From: Microvirga solisilvae
GTDB taxonomy: Bacteria; Pseudomonadota; Alphaproteobacteria; Rhizobiales; Beijerinckiaceae
Assembly: GCF_022808595.1 (NCBI RefSeq)
Contig: NZ_JAKUCN010000001.1
Span: 310,001-374,000 of the forward strand
DNA length: 64,000 nt
Direction of reading: 5' to 3'
The notes beneath the pieces were generated by a model. It ran no database searches. It was not told the origin of the DNA and worked only from the letters and a program-made list of their open reading frames with translations. Within the stretch, counting starts at the first letter, position 1. The number at the start of each line of letters is the position of its first letter. Positions 17,600 through 28,608 of the stretch are shown piece by piece. Both the position numbers and the translations under genes were made by a program.

Positions 17600-18484
17600 T
17601 TAGAGCACGTAGAAATCAGCCTTCGTGATGCCCAGCCCGGCCTTCAACTGCGCAACCTTGATGGCAGCGGCAGAGCCTGTGCCGTCGGGATCGTAGAGCA
17701 GGGCGCCCGTGCCCTTGTTGTAGATGATCCGATCCGAGGAATCGTGAGCCTTGGTGCCGACCCAGAAGGCAGCGCTCGAGAGCCAACCGTTCGGCCCGAC
17801 CTTCGTGAAGATCTTGTTGTCGAACATGATCGTGTCGTCGACAGGCCGGAAATCCGTGATCGTGTCGATATTGTAGCGTGAGGCCGTGGCATCGAACACG
17901 AAGTAGTCGCGCCCTGTGCTGCCTGTCAGCGTATCGTGGTCGAGGCCGCCGCTGAGATAGTCGCTGCCGGCGCCGCCGTTCAGGTTATCGCGCCCTGTGC
18001 CGCCATAGAGATCGTCATCGCCATTGAGGCCGAAGAGCCTGTCGGCGCCTGCATCACCGAACACGATGTCATGGCCGCCATAGGAATAGACGACATCGTT
18101 GCCGTTGCCGGCGCGGATCACGTCCTTGTAGTCGTTGCCGTAGAAGACATCGTGGCCGCCATTGAGCCTGACAGACCACGTGCTGTTGTCGAACGCGGAA
18201 TAGCTGACGGAGATGTCGAGATCCTTGATCAGCAGAACGTCTTCACCGTAGTTCTCATACACGAGGTCGTGGATGACGACGCTATAGCCGGTGTCCGAAT
18301 ACCAGGCGGTGTAACGGTCGACGATGCTGCTCCCATCCACATCGAAGACGGCGGCATCGCCATCGTCGTAAGTGTTGACGACATCGATATAGGGGTTGGT
18401 GCCCACGAAGGACCAGCCGGAGGAGCTGGTGCTCGACATGTTGAAGCCGACGCCTGCCGCATTGAACGCTTGAAAGATTGCCAT
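17600..18484 (-). CDS. RTX-type calcium-binding protein, probable type I secretion substrate
   Basis: A 294-residue protein with no N-terminal signal peptide. Residues 1-105 match nothing I recognise. From about residue 108 to 190 there are glycine- and aspartate-rich nonapeptide repeats such as GNGNDVVYS, GDAGADRLFG and GGTGRDNLNG, which bind calcium and form a beta roll. The last 100 residues form a module (VDDTIMFDN, AAFW, KAHDSSDRIIYN, LLYDPDGTG) also found at the ends of the two metalloproteases at 57984 and 59487. This module probably contains the type I secretion signal. No ABC exporter genes are in the window. Confidence 0.87.
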   Translation of the reverse strand: MAIFQAFNAAGVGFNMSSTSSSGWSFVGTNPYIDVVNTYDDGDAAVFDVDGSSIVDRYTAWYSDTGYSVVIHDLVYENYGEDVLLIKDLDISVSYSAFDNSTWSVRLNGGHDVFYGNDYKDVIRAGNGNDVVYSYGGHDIVFGDAGADRLFGLNGDDDLYGGTGRDNLNGGAGSDYLSGGLDHDTLTGSTGRDYFVFDATASRYNIDTITDFRPVDDTIMFDNKIFTKVGPNGWLSSAAFWVGTKAHDSSDRIIYNKGTGALLYDPDGTGSAAAIKVAQLKAGLGITKADFYVL

Positions 18485-18610
18485 CTCGGCGCATCCCCGT
18501 TGAGTAACTTATGGCTTTCATCTTGCATGAATGAGTCTGAATGAAAGCTGCACAGTTTTCGAATTGGATTCTTGGCGTTAATTCTTTGTTAAAACCGCGC
18601 GGAAACTCGT

Positions 18611-18632
18611 TTCATGAACAGTCATTCATGAA
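18611..18632. promoter_or_regulatory. Two TTCATGAA palindromes, candidate operator
   Basis: The 8-base palindrome TTCATGAA occurs at 18611-18618 and again at 18625-18632. The 14-base centre-to-centre distance is a little more than one helix turn. It sits in the 249-bp gap between the divergent RTX gene and the secreted-protein gene. A related CATGAATGAG lies at 18529. Operator function is inferred only. Confidence 0.35.
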
Positions 18633-18733
18633 AATGCTCCCAGTATTGCAGTGCCGTAATCCCTAGTAGGGTAGGAACAGGAGCTTCTGAACTGCGTTCT
18701 GTCTCCACGTTTACATTGAGTGGAGTTGAGACC

Positions 18734-19450
18734 ATGAAGAAAATCGCGCTTGGTGCGGCTCTGCTGCTGTTGAGCAGCACAGCCTATGCCCAAACCACGA
18801 CGAATTCGAACACCTCTTCCTCTTCGACATCCGATACGCAGATGCTCCGCAAGCAGCCTGCGAGCGGTGCTGCTCAGACGAATGTGACGACCCGCGAGCA
18901 AGGCAGCACGCGCGTTGGTGTCGGCGTGGAAACCCGTGAGCGTACGGGCGTGTCGGTTCACTCGCGCACAATCCGCGAGGTCGAAGAGCCGAGCGTTTCC
19001 GTAACCCGGCGCCGGACCGTGACAGCGATCGAAGAGCCGGCGACCGAGGTTCATCGCACGGTGATCAAGAAGAAGCCTGCAGCGAAGAAGGTGGTCTTGA
19101 AGAAAAAGAAGACCAATAAGGTCGCGGTTAAGAAGCGCCGCTATCAGGTGGTCGATGAGCCGGTGGAGGTTCGCCGCCGTACGGTTCGCCGCTATGAAGA
19201 GGTGAACGAGCCGAGCGTTTCCGTGACCCGCCGCACGAGCGTGCGCACACGCGACACCTCGCCGAGCGTAGGCGTCTCGGTCGAGCAGCGCCGGAATTCG
19301 ACAGGCACGTCGAGCCGTGTGAACTCGTCTGATTCCGTCTCGACGACAGGCTCCGTTTCGACACGCAGCAATGCGACGTCCGATCAGGGCAATGCCGCAA
19401 CTAGGAAGCTGCCGGTACCGCAGCAGGGCAGCGATGCGAAGACGCAATAA
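18734..19450 (+). CDS. Secreted basic repeat protein, unknown function
   Basis: A 238-residue protein starting MKKIALGAALLLLSSTAYAQ, with signal cleavage near residue 19. The mature protein is Ser/Thr-rich at both ends and very basic in the middle. The motif EPSVSVTRR occurs twice (about residues 85-93 and 159-167), each within a longer related block ending in Arg-rich or VHRTV-like strings. A Lys-rich stretch of KKK/KKKK lies at 111-135. The start is chosen by the signal peptide; an upstream GTG/ATG reading from 18716 is possible. No known domain was recognised. Confidence 0.7.
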   Translation: MKKIALGAALLLLSSTAYAQTTTNSNTSSSSTSDTQMLRKQPASGAAQTNVTTREQGSTRVGVGVETRERTGVSVHSRTIREVEEPSVSVTRRRTVTAIEEPATEVHRTVIKKKPAAKKVVLKKKKTNKVAVKKRRYQVVDEPVEVRRRTVRRYEEVNEPSVSVTRRTSVRTRDTSPSVGVSVEQRRNSTGTSSRVNSSDSVSTTGSVSTRSNATSDQGNAATRKLPVPQQGSDAKTQ

Positions 19451-19493
19451 GCGTTCCGCATCACCTGTCTCAGTTCAAGAATGGAGTTCTGTG

Positions 19494-19811
19494 ATGAAAA
19501 AGCTTTTCGTAACGCTCAGTGTGGCTCTTCTGGCCGCCGCATCCTTCTCCGGAGCCGCCGATGCCCGCCCCGGTAAAGGCAAGGGGCACGCCTATGGTCA
19601 TTATAAGAATGGCAAGGCTCAGGCTTATGTCGTCAAACGCCGCAACAACAACGCTGCCATTGCAGCAGGCGTAACGGGCGCCATCGTCGGCGGTGTTCTG
19701 GGCGCGACGGCTCGTCCGGCCTATCGCACCTATGAGCGGCCGTCTTATCGGTATTACGAAGCTCCGCGCCGCAGCTATTACCGAGAGGAATATTACGATT
19801 ACGGCTACTGA
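19494..19811 (+). CDS. Small secreted Gly/Tyr-rich hypothetical protein
   Basis: A 105-residue protein with a clear signal peptide (MKKLFVTLSVALLAAASFSG, cleavage near ADA). A basic segment and a glycine-rich hydrophobic helix AAIAAGVTGAIVGGVLGA (about residues 55-72) follow. The tail is very Tyr/Arg-rich (YRTYERPSYRYYEAP). Such glycine-zipper proteins often associate with the outer membrane. It follows the gene at 18734 by 43 bases and ends at a strong terminator. The role is unknown. Confidence 0.72.
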   Translation: MKKLFVTLSVALLAAASFSGAADARPGKGKGHAYGHYKNGKAQAYVVKRRNNNAAIAAGVTGAIVGGVLGATARPAYRTYERPSYRYYEAPRRSYYREEYYDYGY

Positions 19812-19822
19812 GCCGGAAAAGA

Positions 19823-19848
19823 AAAGGGCACCTTCGGGTGCCCTTTTT
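19823..19848 (+). terminator. Rho-independent terminator
   Basis: AAAGGGCACC and GGTGCCCTTT form a perfect 10-bp stem around a TTCG tetraloop, with further T residues. It lies 12 bases after the small secreted protein gene and also separates it from the convergent porin-like gene. Confidence 0.92.
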
Positions 19849-19868
19849 CATTCATCGCGTGTTCTGCA

Positions 19869-20162
19869 CTATTGCTGGATTCCCTCTACACCGATCACGG
19901 CCCGCAGCGGCCCGTATTCGGTTTGCTTGCGCACATCCATCCGGATGCGTCCACTCGCTCGCGTCCCGATGGCGTCCGAGCGGCGGTCGCGCGTGGAGCC
20001 GACGATCGCTTCGGCTCGAACGCGTCCGCTCACCCGCACGCAGGCGGATGAATCTTGCAGCATCGCGAAGCCGGGTGGGCAGGGCGAGGCCGCTTGGGCG
20101 GTGCCGCCGATCAGGCTCGTTGCAATCGAGAGAATGAGGATCGCGCGTATCATGAGCCGCAT
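19869..20162 (-). CDS. Miniature porin-like secreted protein
   Basis: A 97-residue protein with an N-terminal signal peptide ending TAQAAS. The mature part resembles fragments of Rhizobiales porins (Porin_2/RopA type). CPPGFAMLQDSSACVRVSGRVRAE matches the conserved N-terminal Cys-loop and first strand, and RKQTEYGPLRAVI matches the conserved strand ending. A full porin has several hundred residues, so this is either a shrunken remnant or a small derived protein. It has an intact start, signal and stop. Confidence 0.6.
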   Translation of the reverse strand: MRLMIRAILILSIATSLIGGTAQAASPCPPGFAMLQDSSACVRVSGRVRAEAIVGSTRDRRSDAIGTRASGRIRMDVRKQTEYGPLRAVIGVEGIQQ

Positions 20163-20315
20163 CGTAGCCCCTCACGGCGCAGGCGCAAAGAGTTCGGCAG
20201 GCTTGGCCATTCCCGGCGCCTTCCTGCCAGGCTTCCAGCCGGGGCCAATTCGCGCAGCCGTGGGGCAGGGCGTCCGGCGGGTCTGGACTTTTCGGAGCCG
20301 ATAGAAGATAGCGGA

Positions 20316-20343
20316 GGACATTCCCTTGCGTAAGGGAATGTCC
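20316..20343 (+). promoter_or_regulatory. Perfect hairpin over the start region of the diguanylate cyclase gene
   Basis: GGACATTCCCTT and AAGGGAATGTCC form a 12-bp perfect stem with loop GCGT. The GGAGG at 20313-20317 is at the edge of the stem, and the candidate TTG (20326) and ATG (20338) starts are inside it. The structure could hide the initiation site, or it could be a terminator if translation starts further on at 20389. Confidence 0.55.
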
Positions 20344-21507
20344 TTTGTGCTTCCCGGCAATCTGGTCACACCCGTTGCAACGCTTCCGATGACGCTCGAT
20401 TCCGCCACTCTCAGTGTTGCCTTCGTTCTGCTCGCCATGGTTCTGGGCGGATTGCTGGTGTTCGCGTGGGCGCTCAACCAGAAGGTACGGGCGCTGGCTT
20501 GGTGGGGAGCGGCCTTCTGCCTGATCGCGAGCGGAATCGCGGTCGTCAACCTGGGCAAGGCCTCCGTCTCCTACACAGCCCTGCTGGCTGGCAATTCTCT
20601 CGCGCTCCTGTCCTATGCCGCTCTTTTTGCGGGGTGCAGGCTCTTCAACGGCCGTGCAACGCCCATCGCCCTCGTGGGGGCGGGCGTGGCGATCTGGTGC
20701 GTGGCCTTTCCATTTATTTACGACAAGCCGGGATACAGGCTGGTCCTAATCGCTCTGGCGGCCGGCGCCTATGCCCTGCTTTCGGCCTGGGAGCTCTGGC
20801 GCCATGCCCGGCAGCCATTGGCTTCCCAGCGGGTGGCCATCGTGCTCCTGGTCCTGCTGGCGGTTCTCAACATCGCCCGAGCGGGGCTCGGTGTGACGCT
20901 GACCTCGATTGCCTGGATCGATGCCCTGGCCAGCCGCTGGTCCACCGAGATGGCGCTGTTCCTGGTTGTCTTCACGCCGACACTCGCCTTCATCTTCCTC
21001 TCGATGGCCAAGGAGAGCGTCGAGTTCGGATACAAGCAGGCGGCCTTCATCGATCCTTTGACAGGCATCCCGAACCGTCGCGCTTTCATGCAGCACGCGA
21101 CACGGCTGATCCGCTCCACGAAAGGCAAAACGGTCAGTTGCCTCGTTTTCGATCTCGATAATTTCAAGCGCATCAATGACGGCTACGGTCACGATGTGGG
21201 CGACAATGTCCTCATCCTGTTCGGAGACATCCTGGAGCGGCATCTGCCCAAGCAATCCTTCGGGCGACTGGGCGGCGAGGAATTCGCGGCTATCCTTCCC
21301 GTGTCCATGCAGGAGGCGACCGGAAAGGCCGAGGCCGTGCGCCGCGCCTTCTCCAAAGCCAGCAAGGACATGATCGGCGCCGAGGTCACGGTGAGCGTCG
21401 GCTGCTCGGCCTCCAAAAGCGCGGCAGTGGAAACCCTGTTGCAGGAGGCGGATCTCGCCCTCTACCGTGCGAAGGATCATGGACGAAACGTCGTGGTCTC
21501 GGCCTGA
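20326..21507 (+). CDS. Membrane-bound diguanylate cyclase (GGDEF)
   Basis: A protein of up to 393 residues that makes cyclic di-GMP. Several hydrophobic helices in residues 25-225 form a membrane sensor. The GGDEF domain includes FDLDNFKRINDGYGHDVGDN and the active-site GGEEF at residue 316. The inhibitory RxxD site expected five residues before it is absent (the sequence is KQSFGRL), so product inhibition may be lost. The TTG at 20326 has a GGAGG 8 bases upstream. The ATGs at 20338 and 20389 are alternatives. Confidence 0.85.
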   Translation: MRKGMSFVLPGNLVTPVATLPMTLDSATLSVAFVLLAMVLGGLLVFAWALNQKVRALAWWGAAFCLIASGIAVVNLGKASVSYTALLAGNSLALLSYAALFAGCRLFNGRATPIALVGAGVAIWCVAFPFIYDKPGYRLVLIALAAGAYALLSAWELWRHARQPLASQRVAIVLLVLLAVLNIARAGLGVTLTSIAWIDALASRWSTEMALFLVVFTPTLAFIFLSMAKESVEFGYKQAAFIDPLTGIPNRRAFMQHATRLIRSTKGKTVSCLVFDLDNFKRINDGYGHDVGDNVLILFGDILERHLPKQSFGRLGGEEFAAILPVSMQEATGKAEAVRRAFSKASKDMIGAEVTVSVGCSASKSAAVETLLQEADLALYRAKDHGRNVVVSA

Positions 21508-21514
21508 GCTTTGC

Positions 21515-22324
21515 TCACCTTCGGGCGCGAACGACCAGAGCGCTCATGCGGTTTTCGAAGCTGCCGTTGCCGAAAAGTTTTGCGAGAGCCTCCGTCGCCT
21601 TCTCCGTCATCTCGTCCAGACGACCTGGAGCCCTGGCCTCCAGTTCCCCGCGCAGGGGCGTGCCTTGCGTGAGCCCCATGGCGGCATCGCGGGCTGAAGG
21701 CGCCTGACTTCTTTTCTCGACGCGCTCGATGCTGACAGATCCGAAGCCTGCACGCTGAAGTTCGTCTCTAAGACGGTTCTCATCGGAATGCCCGAACGGT
21801 GTGCGTTCGAAAAAACGGGGCGGGTCATTGGGAAATTGCGCGATGGCGTGGTCGGAAACCGCCTTGCTCATAGGGTTCGCGTCGAGCTTATCCCAGACAC
21901 TGAACAGGAAGAAACCATCGGGCTTGAGCACGCGTAGGGCCTCCCTATAGGCCGCCTGCTTGTCAGGGAAGAACATCACGCCGAACTGGCAAACCACCGC
22001 ATCGAAGGAGCCGTCCTCGAAGGGAAGAGTCTGCGCGTCCGTCTGTTGCCACGTTACCCGGGGAGATTGAAGTTTCGTCTGTGCCAGATCGAGCATGCCC
22101 GGATTGAGATCCGTCGCCACGATCTCGACCTCCGGCGGAAGGTGCTTGTCGAGCATGCGGGTCACGATGCCCGTACCGGCCGCCGTCTCCAGAACGCGGC
22201 CTCTGGAGAGGCCGTTCATGCGTGACGCGACGTCCTCGGCAAAAGGCTGAAACAGAAGAGAACCGAGATATTGTTCGTAAAGGCCAGGGATAGAGCCTGC
22301 AAAGGCAGCATCGGTGGCGCCCAT
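21515..22324 (-). CDS. Class I SAM-dependent methyltransferase
   Basis: A 269-residue methyltransferase of the UbiE/type 11 group. SAM motif I is VLETAAGTGIVTRML, motif II is in VEIVATDLNPGML, and motif III follows in FDAVVCQFGVMFFPD. The ATG at 22324 has GGAGG five bases upstream; an in-frame GTG at 22336 overlaps that site and is less likely. Its substrate is unknown. It is convergent with the diguanylate cyclase gene, seven bases away. Confidence 0.85.
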   Translation of the reverse strand: MGATDAAFAGSIPGLYEQYLGSLLFQPFAEDVASRMNGLSRGRVLETAAGTGIVTRMLDKHLPPEVEIVATDLNPGMLDLAQTKLQSPRVTWQQTDAQTLPFEDGSFDAVVCQFGVMFFPDKQAAYREALRVLKPDGFFLFSVWDKLDANPMSKAVSDHAIAQFPNDPPRFFERTPFGHSDENRLRDELQRAGFGSVSIERVEKRSQAPSARDAAMGLTQGTPLRGELEARAPGRLDEMTEKATEALAKLFGNGSFENRMSALVVRARR

Positions 22325-22478
22325 GTTTTCCTCCACCGTGAATAAGCGCGCATCATCCCGCCAGCAGGCTGGAGGGGCAATGGCTCAAAAGGGGAGGGTT
22401 CGGGGCGTCTTTGTTACGTTGGAGAGAGCTTGAGGAGGTGCCGGACGGCAGATGATGATAGTGCACCCTGGTCGCCCA

Positions 22479-24629
22479 TCACGCTGTCGCTTTCAGGGAT
22501 GTCATGCGCAACGTCCGTTCGATACTCTCGACGAGCTCACCCATCTCATAGGGCTTGCGCAGGATCGAGAGGCCTTCATCCATCGCGGTTTGGGCCATGT
22601 TGCTGTAGCCGGTGGTCAACAGGATGGGGAGAGAAGGGTAACGCTCCCGGACAACCCGCGCCAAATCCACGCCGTTCATCTCTCCGGGCATGACGATGTC
22701 GCTGAAGACGAGATCGAAGAACATGCCCTGCCGCAGCAGGTTCAAGGCCGCTTGAACTGTTGCGGCATGGGTCACGTGGAAGCCCAGCTCTTCGAGGTTG
22801 GTGCGGGTGACGTCGGCAATATCCCTGTTGTCCTCTACGAGGAGGATATGCCCTTGTCCCTTCGCATCCTGCGGACGGCTGTGCGAGGCGGCATCGCCTG
22901 CCGGTATCTCCTGAGACCGCGGCAGATAGAGGGTCACCGTGGTGCCGCGTCCGACCTCGGCCAGGATAGTTGCGGTGCCTCCCGACTGGCGGGCAAAGCC
23001 GTAGACCTGGCTCAAGCCGAGGCCTGTACCCTTGCCCACCTCCTTCGTCGTGTAGAACGGCTCGAATACGTGCGGCAGCACATCCTCGGGGATGCCCAAA
23101 CCGGTATCGGTGAGGCTCAGGGCCACAAAATCACCCTGCAGGCCGATCAGATCAGGATCGAAGAGGGTTGCATTCCACGCTTGAATGGTCAGGCGACCGC
23201 CTTCGGGCATGGCATCGCGCGCATTGACGGCGATGTTCAGGATCGCAAGTTCAAGCTCGTTCAAATCGACCTTCGTGTTCCAGAGGTCCGGCACTCTCAT
23301 GTCGAGGATGATATCGCCGCGAAGGGACGAACGCAGGATATCCTCAAGGCTCGTCAGGTATTCACCGAGATTGACCACCGTGGCTTCGTGAGTCTGCTGG
23401 CGCGAGAACGAGAGCAATTGGCGAACCAGACTCGCGCCACGGGTCGCAGCGTGGTCGATGGCGTCGAGGGATCGCATCTGGCGATCATCGAAGGGAAAAC
23501 GCTTGAGGCGATCGACATTGCCTTTCACGACCATGAGCAGGTTGTTGAAGTCATGGGCGACACCCCCCGTGAGATGTCCGATGGCCTCGAGGCGTTGTGC
23601 CTGCTTGAGAGCAGCCTCCGCCTTTTCGCGGCGGCTGACTTCCGCGTAGAAGTGCCGGGTCCGGCGCAGGGCATAGACGCTGACCAGGAAGAGAGCGAGG
23701 GCGGTCGGCACACCGAACGCGAACAGCCCGCGCAAGGAATCCCACAGCTCGTCCCAAATTTTGTTCTCCTCAATGCCGACTTGCACGTAGATCGGATAGT
23801 TCTGCACCTTCCGGTAACCCATCCGCCGCTCGATCCCGTCGATCTGGGATATGGCAGAGAACCGACCTGCTTCCGGACTATGCTGGATTGCTCTCATGAA
23901 ACTGCTGGAAGAGCTAAGCTGCATCGGCGCGTCCGGGCCCCGGGCCGGATAGCGGGCCAGGAACTCGCCATCCGTGCGGATCATGCCCAGGGAATCCGCG
24001 AAACCTTGAGCGACGCGAAAGTAGAAGCTCTGAAAATGCTCAGGTCTCACCGAGATGGCGATGACGCCGTTGAAGGCCCCATCCGGACTGGGGCGGCGCT
24101 GGCTCACCACGAAGAATTGGAAGCCGCCGATCTTGGCGGTGATGATCTTGCCGATGAAGGTGCCGGCATCCCCATTCACATGTGCGGCGAAGTAGTCCCG
24201 GTCGGAGTTGTTGAGATCCGGCGGGACGGGAAAGATCGTGCTGGATACGAGAGGCCTGCCGTCCCGGTCGAAGGCCCAGATGGCCTCGATCTGAGGCAGG
24301 CTGTCTTGCGTCTTTCTGAGACGGGCTTGCAGGCGGCGCTCGTCGGCACGGATCTGCTCAGGGGACAGGTCGCGGAGAATCTCGTTGGTTTCCGCGATGG
24401 TTCTCTCAACCGTCTGGAAGGCTTTGAGGGTGTGCTCCTGCACCACGTCCAGGGCGCTGCCGATCCGCTCCTCGGTCCGTTCCTCGAGCCGCTGGTAATT
24501 CTCCCAACCTGAATAGGCGAAGAACAGGGCCGGTACGATGAGGCTCGCGACCACCAGAACGCGCAATGGCCAGAGAATATTTCGGTTTTTCGGCTTTTCC
24601 GAACTCACGAATCGAGCCCTACCTTGCAT
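22479..24629 (-). CDS. Hybrid sensor histidine kinase with periplasmic Cache-like sensor
   Basis: A 716-residue two-component kinase. Transmembrane helix 1 (about residues 18-38) and helix 2 (about 285-307) bracket a periplasmic PDC/Cache-like domain, with IWAFDRDGRPLVSS and RDYFAAHVNGD. The dimerisation/phosphoacceptor segment is GHLTGGVAHDFNNLLMVV. The ATPase domain has NARDAMPEGG, DTGLGIPED and GTGLGLSQVYG. A C-terminal receiver carries the Asp in LVFSDIVMPG. The start is uncertain: GTG at 24608 has a better ribosome-binding site (AGGTAGGG) than the ATG at 24629. Confidence 0.9.
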   Translation of the reverse strand: MQGRARFVSSEKPKNRNILWPLRVLVVASLIVPALFFAYSGWENYQRLEERTEERIGSALDVVQEHTLKAFQTVERTIAETNEILRDLSPEQIRADERRLQARLRKTQDSLPQIEAIWAFDRDGRPLVSSTIFPVPPDLNNSDRDYFAAHVNGDAGTFIGKIITAKIGGFQFFVVSQRRPSPDGAFNGVIAISVRPEHFQSFYFRVAQGFADSLGMIRTDGEFLARYPARGPDAPMQLSSSSSFMRAIQHSPEAGRFSAISQIDGIERRMGYRKVQNYPIYVQVGIEENKIWDELWDSLRGLFAFGVPTALALFLVSVYALRRTRHFYAEVSRREKAEAALKQAQRLEAIGHLTGGVAHDFNNLLMVVKGNVDRLKRFPFDDRQMRSLDAIDHAATRGASLVRQLLSFSRQQTHEATVVNLGEYLTSLEDILRSSLRGDIILDMRVPDLWNTKVDLNELELAILNIAVNARDAMPEGGRLTIQAWNATLFDPDLIGLQGDFVALSLTDTGLGIPEDVLPHVFEPFYTTKEVGKGTGLGLSQVYGFARQSGGTATILAEVGRGTTVTLYLPRSQEIPAGDAASHSRPQDAKGQGHILLVEDNRDIADVTRTNLEELGFHVTHAATVQAALNLLRQGMFFDLVFSDIVMPGEMNGVDLARVVRERYPSLPILLTTGYSNMAQTAMDEGLSILRKPYEMGELVESIERTLRMTSLKATA

Positions 24630-24723
24630 CACCCGTGAATAATGCCGCGTCGTGTGGCACGCGCGATCCTCAGGATATGCGAGATCGGCAGTGAACGCTG
24701 CCAGGATATGGGGCGGGGCCTGC

Positions 24724-24780
24724 AATAAAAAAGAGGATCGAAGCCGGATTGCTGACGCAGCCTCCGGTTCCGATCCTCTT
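24724..24780 (-). terminator. Rho-independent terminator of uvrA
   Basis: AAGAGGATCG (24731-24740) pairs with CGATCCTCTT (24771-24780), and an inner AGCCGG/CCGGTT region extends the stem. On the minus strand it is followed by a run of T. It lies 13 bases after the uvrA stop. Confidence 0.88.
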
Positions 24781-24792
24781 CAAAATCCAGGT

Positions 24793-27759
<2,967 letters not shown>

Positions 27760-27873
27760 GGCTCAGCTTAAGCCTTCATATAAGGGGAAAACGGCCCCGT
27801 GGGCCGGCTCCGGGATATGTGATGTCTCCCCCGCAGATGCAATGCGGCGGATGATTCCAGGTGTGAAATCCTA

Positions 27874-27888
27874 GAACAAAGAGGGTAC
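27874..27888. promoter_or_regulatory. Candidate LexA box between uvrA and ssb
   Basis: GAAC-N7-GTAC differs by one base from the alphaproteobacterial LexA direct repeat GAAC-N7-GAAC (GTTC-N7-GTTC on the other strand). It lies 115 bases upstream of uvrA and 145 bases upstream of ssb, both common SOS genes. Function is inferred. Confidence 0.45.
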
Positions 27889-28032
27889 GGAGGGCAATGG
27901 GCTATCGAGCCCTGCGGCGTTTGCTTCTTGAGCCCTCTTGTTGGGGACAGTTTGGGGGAAAACCCGCTCTCCGGCTTGTTCTGCGCGCAGTCCGGCCCCA
28001 CAACAGCCCTCAATCGAACAGGAGTGCGCCCG

Positions 28033-28554
28033 ATGGCAGGCAGTGTGAACAAGGTGATATTGGTGGGCAATCTGGGGCGCGACCCGGAGGTGCGTCGCCT
28101 GAACAACGGCGAGCCGGTGGTGAACCTGCGCATTGCCACCTCGGAAACCTGGAAGGACAAGGCGACCGGCGAGCGCAAGGAAAAGACCGAGTGGCACTCG
28201 GTGGTGATCTTCAACGAGAACCTGGCCCGTGTGGCGGAGCAGTACCTGAAGAAGGGCTCGAAGGTTTATGTCGAGGGCCAGCTTCAGACGCGCAAGTGGA
28301 CCGACCAGCAGGGCGTCGAGAAGTACTCGACCGAGGTGGTGCTGCAGCGCTTCCGCGGCGAGCTGACGATCCTGGACGGGCGTTCGGGCGGCTCCTCGTC
28401 GGAATATGGCGACGAGGAAGGCGGCGGCCAGATCAGCCGCGGCGGCGATTTCGGCCGCTCGTCCCCCATGGAACGCAGGCCCGCTCCTGCCCAGAACCAG
28501 GGCGGTGGCGGCGGATCGCGCTACAACGATCTCGACGACGACATTCCGTTCTAG
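28033..28554 (+). CDS. ssb: Single-stranded DNA-binding protein
   Basis: A 173-residue SSB with an N-terminal OB fold ([20 protein letters not shown] to about residue 115), a Gly/Gln-rich disordered linker, and the acidic tip DLDDDIPF that recruits repair and replication partners. The ATG at 28033 follows GGAG. A longer reading from 27928 runs through the leader and was rejected. It is divergent from uvrA, the usual proteobacterial arrangement. Confidence 0.96.
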   Translation: MAGSVNKVILVGNLGRDPEVRRLNNGEPVVNLRIATSETWKDKATGERKEKTEWHSVVIFNENLARVAEQYLKKGSKVYVEGQLQTRKWTDQQGVEKYSTEVVLQRFRGELTILDGRSGGSSSEYGDEEGGGQISRGGDFGRSSPMERRPAPAQNQGGGGGSRYNDLDDDIPF

Positions 28555-28608
28555 AACGTGGGTTGAAGCATCAGTCCGTAGAGACTGATCTATAAGAATG
28601 GACCCCTC

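Noticed and set aside
22452..24512. 686-codon plus-strand open frame opposite the hybrid histidine kinase
   Set aside because: The kinase on the other strand has all expected motifs; the plus-strand product has none and is His/Asp/Arg-biased.
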